10,046 nt of DNA from Candidatus Sphingobacterium stercoripullorum. GTDB taxonomy: Bacteria > Bacteroidota > Bacteroidia > Sphingobacteriales > Sphingobacteriaceae. The position numbers were made by a program, and so were the translations under genes. The stretch is from assembly GCA_019114715.1 (NCBI GenBank), contig DXEZ01000321.1:1-10046 (forward strand), in the 5' to 3' direction. The notes beneath the pieces were generated by a model. It ran no database searches and was not told the DNA's origin. It saw only the letters and a program-made list of their open reading frames with translations. Positions 7,289-10,046 of this stretch are shown piece by piece; position 1 is the first letter of the stretch, and every line of letters starts with the position of its first letter.

Positions 7289-7450
7289 TCATACATAAAA
7301 CAGATGATAAAAATCCCAATACTCTCCTACATGCATCATAAGAAAGCACACTACCATCCCAATTACTAGGTAATTGATTTTTTTCGCTCGATTAACTGAC
7401 CAATACTTCCAGTAAACCTGCGGCGGGAGGACAAAATCTACTTTACCGCT
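7289..7450 (-). pseudogene. Possible coding remnant directly downstream of and in frame with uvrB
   Basis: Past the uvrB TAA, the same frame stays open for 53 codons to a TGA at 7289-7291. The translation has a polar, tryptophan/tyrosine-rich part (VLPPQVYWKYWSVNRAKK) and then one strongly hydrophobic segment (INYLVIGMVVCFLMMHVG) that could span a membrane. The 5' half is more GC-rich than the rest of the gap. There is no ATG until midway, no ribosome-binding site, and I recognise no family. It may be the decayed end of a small membrane-protein gene or chance. UvrB itself is complete, so read-through is not needed to explain it. Confidence 0.2.
7360..7384 (+). terminator. Terminator-like hairpin with T-tract, plus-strand orientation
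   Basis: CAATTAC (7360-7366) and GTAATTG (7370-7376) form a perfect 7-bp stem with a 3-base TAG loop, then one A and seven T (7378-7384). The T-tract makes it read as an intrinsic terminator on the plus strand, although uvrB and proB on either side are both transcribed on the minus strand. The stem is AT-rich, so termination may be weak. Confidence 0.35.
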
Positions 7451-9481
7451 TTATACAAACTTCTTTTCATACAACTTCTCTAGAGCAAACATCTCATCCC
7501 TCAACTTTGCAGCTTCTAAAAAGTCGAGGCTTTCTGAAGCTTTCTCCATACGCCTTCTAGTTGTATCGATGGCCTTTTTCAAGTCTTTCTCTCCCAGGTG
7601 CTCCATAACGGGATCGTTTGCAACCACATCCATGACCGAGGGCTCTACATATGCTTTGGCAACCGCAGGACGGAAGTCAGCTACTGAAGTTTGCTCCATA
7701 ATCTCATCTTTTGATTTCCCTACAGTTCGCGGCGTGATTCCATGCTCCTTGTTATAAGCAATTTGCTTTGTTCGTCTTCGGTAGGTTTCATCGATAGTCA
7801 CGCGCATACTTTTTGTAATCTTATCGGCATACATGATTACCCTACCTTCAGAGTTCCTTGCGGCACGACCAATGGTCTGTATTAGGGAGCGCTCCGATCT
7901 TAAAAAGCCTTCTTTATCTGCATCCAAAATTGCAACTAAGGTAACCTCCGGCAGGTCTAGCCCCTCCCTCAGCAGGTTTACACCCACCAACACATCAAAT
8001 TCACCCAACCGTAAACCACGCAAAATCTCCACGCGCTCTAAAGTTTTCACTTCTGAATGAATATACCTCACCTTGATGTTCAAACGATCCATATATTTTG
8101 TTAGCTCCTCCGCCATACGCTTGGTCAAGGTGGTCACCAATATCCTGCCCCCCTCACTGACCGTTTTAGCAACCTCTTCCAATAAATCGTCCACCTGAGT
8201 TCCCACAGGACGGACTTCAATTTCTGGATCCAGCAAGCCTGTAGGACGAATTACTTGCTCAACAATAACCCCTTGAGTTTGTTCCAGTTCGTAATCCCCT
8301 GGAGTGGCGGACACGTATATGGTCTGCGGGCTCAGAGACTCAAACTCTTCAAAGTTCAGAGGCCTGTTATCTAAAGCAGCTGGAAGGCGGAATCCGTGCT
8401 CAACCAAAGACAGCTTTCTTGATCGATCCCCTCCATACATGGCTCGCAACTGGGGTAGCGTCACATGACTCTCATCTATAACCATCAAGTAATCATCAGG
8501 AAAGTAATCCAATAAACAGAACGGCCTCATGCCTGGCTTCCTACCATCGAAAAATCGAGAGTAATTTTCTATCCCCGAGCAATAGCCCAGCTCCCTCATC
8601 ATCTCCAAATCATAAGTCACCCGCTCCTCTAAGCGCTTCGCTTCAACGTGTTTCCCTTCATCTTCTAACTGAGCGAGCCTTTGCACAAGCTCCTCCTGAA
8701 TTGCCCACATGGACTCTGTAAACTTCTCCTTGGGTGTTACAAATAAATTGGCAGGGAAAATTGCTAAATCGGACATCTTACTAATCGTTCGCCCTGACAC
8801 AGGATCTATTTCACTCATCTCATCAATCTCATCACCAAAAAATGAAATTCGATAAGCGTGATCCATATAAGCTGGAAATACATCCACCGTATCCCCCTTA
8901 ACCCGGAATGTACCTCTTTTAAAATCGTGAGTCGTTCTAGAATATAAGATCTCAACCAATTTATGGAGCAAAGCATTTCTACTGATCACCGTTCCTTGAG
9001 CAATCCTAAAAACTGATCGCGAAAAATCCTCGGGATTTCCCATACCGTAAATACACGATACAGAAGAAACGACAATGACGTCTCTTCTGCCCGACATTAA
9101 AGCCGAGGTGGAGGCCAACCGCAATTTTTCTATCTCTTCATTGATAGCTAAATCTTTTTCAATATAGGTGTTGCTAGAAGCTATAAACGCCTCCGGCTGG
9201 TAATAATCGTAGTAGGAAACAAAATAATGCACGGCATTGTCTGGAAAAAACTGCTTAAACTCCCCATACAACTGCGCCGCAAGCGTTTTATTATGACTTA
9301 AAATCAAAGTAGGCTTTTGGGTGTTCTCAATGACATTAGCTATTGTAAAGGTCTTCCCAGATCCAGTAACACCTAAAAGAGTTTGATGGATATCCCCATC
9401 TTCTACACCTTTTGTTAATAACTTTATAGCCCCTGGCTGATCCCCTGTTGGCTCAAACTCCGATGTTAACCTCAATTTCAT
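7451..9481 (-). CDS. uvrB: UvrABC excinuclease subunit B
   Basis: Damage-verification helicase of nucleotide excision repair; UvrA loads it onto damaged DNA and it recruits UvrC for dual incision. The 676 residues match E. coli UvrB (673). Visible are Walker A GVTGSGKT (37-44), the damage-probing beta-hairpin with YYDYYQPEAFIASSNTYIEKD (about 90-110), the UvrA-interacting domain 2 (about 150-250), the DESH box (336-339) in VIDESHVTLPQLRAMYGGDR, motif III YVSATPGDYE (389-398), motif V VNLLREGLDLPEVTLVAILD (501-520), motif VI QTIGRAARN (535-543), and the C-terminal UVR helix pair (about 635-670) that contacts UvrC. The ATG at 9481 gives MKLRLTSEFEPTGDQPGAI, the normal N-terminus. No SOS box is recognised upstream, but I cannot exclude a lineage-specific one. 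It is divergent from the riboswitch-controlled gene. Confidence 0.97.
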   Translation of the reverse strand: MKLRLTSEFEPTGDQPGAIKLLTKGVEDGDIHQTLLGVTGSGKTFTIANVIENTQKPTLILSHNKTLAAQLYGEFKQFFPDNAVHYFVSYYDYYQPEAFIASSNTYIEKDLAINEEIEKLRLASTSALMSGRRDVIVVSSVSCIYGMGNPEDFSRSVFRIAQGTVISRNALLHKLVEILYSRTTHDFKRGTFRVKGDTVDVFPAYMDHAYRISFFGDEIDEMSEIDPVSGRTISKMSDLAIFPANLFVTPKEKFTESMWAIQEELVQRLAQLEDEGKHVEAKRLEERVTYDLEMMRELGYCSGIENYSRFFDGRKPGMRPFCLLDYFPDDYLMVIDESHVTLPQLRAMYGGDRSRKLSLVEHGFRLPAALDNRPLNFEEFESLSPQTIYVSATPGDYELEQTQGVIVEQVIRPTGLLDPEIEVRPVGTQVDDLLEEVAKTVSEGGRILVTTLTKRMAEELTKYMDRLNIKVRYIHSEVKTLERVEILRGLRLGEFDVLVGVNLLREGLDLPEVTLVAILDADKEGFLRSERSLIQTIGRAARNSEGRVIMYADKITKSMRVTIDETYRRRTKQIAYNKEHGITPRTVGKSKDEIMEQTSVADFRPAVAKAYVEPSVMDVVANDPVMEHLGEKDLKKAIDTTRRRMEKASESLDFLEAAKLRDEMFALEKLYEKKFV

Positions 9482-9504
9482 AACTGTAATCTTTTTCTAA
9501 AACA

Positions 9505-9531
9505 TAAAGGTACGAAAAACAATAACTCCAA
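9505..9531 (-). promoter_or_regulatory. Candidate uvrB promoter
   Basis: On the reverse strand TTG (9529-9531) and TACCTTTA (9505-9512) are 16 bases apart; the -7 box differs from TAnnTTTG only in the last base. Transcription would start near 9500, about 20 bases before the uvrB ATG. No Shine-Dalgarno sequence is seen in this short leader. Confidence 0.35.
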
Positions 9532-9591
9532 TGTTTCTCTACTCCTTAAACCAGCTCCATAAAACAAGCCTCTGACATAAAAATGATCTGT

Positions 9592-9623
9592 TTTGTAATT
9601 TCAATATAAATATCTTATTTTTG
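9592..9623 (+). promoter_or_regulatory. Bacteroidota-type promoter driving the TPP riboswitch transcript
   Basis: TTTG (9592-9595) and TATTTTTG (9616-9623) match the -33 and -7 consensus with an exact 20-base spacer, the same spacing as the peroxiredoxin promoter. The predicted start, about 9627-9630, places the RNA 5' end at or next to the first strand of the aptamer, so the transcript has essentially no sequence before the riboswitch. Confidence 0.6.
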
Positions 9624-9626
9624 CCC

Positions 9627-9754
9627 CTTCAAATAGGGGTGCCTTGTTTATTTCGTGATAAAACACAAATACGGGCTGAGATCATACCCAGTCAATTAAA
9701 GCTTGAATGGCCTTAAGAGACGCACCTGATCCGGATAATGCCGGCGTAGGGAAG
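9627..9754 (+). ncRNA. TPP riboswitch (THI element)
   Basis: Conserved core elements occur in order: GGGGTGCC (9636-9643), CTGAGA followed by ATACCC (9676-9681 and 9684-9689), ACCTGATC (9724-9731), and the GGATAATGCCGGCGTAGGGA block (9733-9752). These are the hallmark sequences of the thiamin-pyrophosphate aptamer. P2 pairs GGGT with ACCC. P3 is a long AT-rich arm (TGTTTAT at 9645-9651 with ATAAAACA at 9658-9665, one bulge). P4/P5 includes CCGG 9731-9734 with CCGG 9741-9744. P1 can be formed by CTTC (9627-9630) and GAAG (9751-9754). A 34-base insert (9690-9723) separates the P2 strand from ACCTGATC; optional extra stems are known in THI elements. It lies upstream of an exported-protein gene, so it should lower that gene's expression when TPP is abundant. 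Confidence 0.96.
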
Positions 9755-9822
9755 TGGTGGTTAAATTAAAGAAGGCTGTAGCCCCTTTCAGTACTTCATG
9801 GTTTAACTTTTATAATTCAACA
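9755..9822 (+). promoter_or_regulatory. Leader between aptamer and start codon, candidate expression platform
   Basis: This stretch holds complementary elements that could switch. ACTTC (9793-9797) can pair with GAAGT (9751-9755), which overlaps the 3' strand of aptamer P1, so the two pairings exclude each other. GTTAAA (9760-9765) is perfectly complementary to TTTAAC (9802-9807) and would enclose a small GGC-TGTA-GCC stem (9774-9783) just upstream of the ATG. No T-tract follows any of these, and no Shine-Dalgarno sequence is seen, so translational rather than transcriptional control is the better guess. Confidence 0.4.
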
Positions 9823-10046
9823 ATGTTTAACAAGTTCTTATTGAGCATCACCCTAATCATGTGGTCGCTATTTGCGTATGCTCAAACATCAATCACGGTT
9901 ACCGTCAAGGACTACGACTCCAAGGATCCAATCCAAGGTGCAAGCGTCCGATTAGGAACAAGTGCGACTAAAACCAACGAGCAAGGCGCCGCTCAGATTG
10001 AAGTTAATGAAAATCTACCCAAACAATTGGTAATCGATCACTTGTC
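9823..10046 (+). CDS. Riboswitch-controlled exported protein, probably a TonB-dependent thiamin receptor (5' part, runs off the right edge)
   Basis: Seventy-four codons are visible. Residues 1-20 (MFNKFLLSITLIMWSLFAYA) form a signal peptide with a likely cleavage after AYA, before QTSIT. The mature start, VTVTVKDYDSKDPIQGASVR then LGTSATKTNEQGAAQIEV, has the pattern of the carboxypeptidase-regulatory-like beta-sandwich (V.D....PI.GA.V......T.T...G...I.V) found at the N-terminus of many Bacteroidota TonB-dependent outer-membrane receptors. The plug and barrel would lie outside the window. The TPP riboswitch directly upstream suggests uptake of thiamin or a precursor; THI-regulated outer-membrane receptors next to the PnuT transporter and thiamin pyrophosphokinase are known in Bacteroidota. 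Alternatives are another secreted protein with the same N-terminal domain. The start is the first ATG in frame with the signal peptide. Export is confident; the receptor role is inferred from context. Confidence 0.75.
   Translation, partial: MFNKFLLSITLIMWSLFAYAQTSITVTVKDYDSKDPIQGASVRLGTSATKTNEQGAAQIEVNENLPKQLVIDHL

Noticed and set aside
7116..7349. 77-codon minus-strand frame across the proB start and the gap upstream
   Set aside because: It overlaps proB in another frame, passes through the proBA promoter, and has a cysteine-rich composition with no recognisable domain.
1..10046. CRISPR array, tRNA or rRNA gene, insertion sequence, phage or defence genes
   Set aside because: No regularly spaced repeats, transposase or integrase frames, terminal repeats, or RNA-gene cores were seen; all long frames belong to core metabolic, repair or envelope families.

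Overview
The window looks like housekeeping chromosome from a Bacteroidota bacterium, most likely a Cytophagales-type relative; the finer placement is an inference. Three things point there. The coding DNA is moderately AT-rich. Shine-Dalgarno sequences are mostly absent. Several gene starts carry the Bacteroidota promoter form (TTG or TTTG about 16-20 bases before TAnnTTTG). The TPP riboswitch in front of a secreted protein with a carboxypeptidase-regulatory-like N-terminus, typical of a TonB-dependent receptor, is also a Bacteroidota arrangement.

Layout. Positions 1-1391 (minus strand) hold the first two thirds of methionyl-tRNA synthetase, cut by the window edge. It is divergent from a plus-strand pair, an LD-carboxypeptidase of family S66 (murein recycling) and a small DoxX-type membrane protein, which ends at a hairpin shared with a convergent 1-Cys peroxiredoxin (minus strand). 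An acyl-CoA dehydrogenase is divergent from the peroxiredoxin, and its promoter contains a perfect inverted repeat. It runs convergently into proA. proB-proA form a minus-strand operon for the first two steps of proline synthesis from glutamate, downstream of and co-directional with uvrB (nucleotide excision repair). A 282-base gap separates uvrB from proB. It holds a possible coding remnant in the uvrB frame, a terminator-like hairpin pointing the wrong way, and the likely proBA promoter.

To the right of uvrB lies the most informative regulatory region. A well-placed promoter is followed almost at once by a clear TPP (THI-box) aptamer, a 69-base leader, and the first 74 codons of an exported protein. 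By analogy with known Bacteroidota THI-regulated loci, this is probably an outer-membrane receptor for thiamin or a precursor, shut down when TPP is plentiful.

I saw no tRNA, rRNA, CRISPR array, insertion sequence, phage gene or recognisable defence system. Every full-length gene belongs to a known family. The items worth a second look are regulatory: the riboswitch expression platform, the palindrome filling the acyl-CoA dehydrogenase promoter spacer, the non-ATG start of the methionyl-tRNA synthetase gene, and the uvrB-proB gap.
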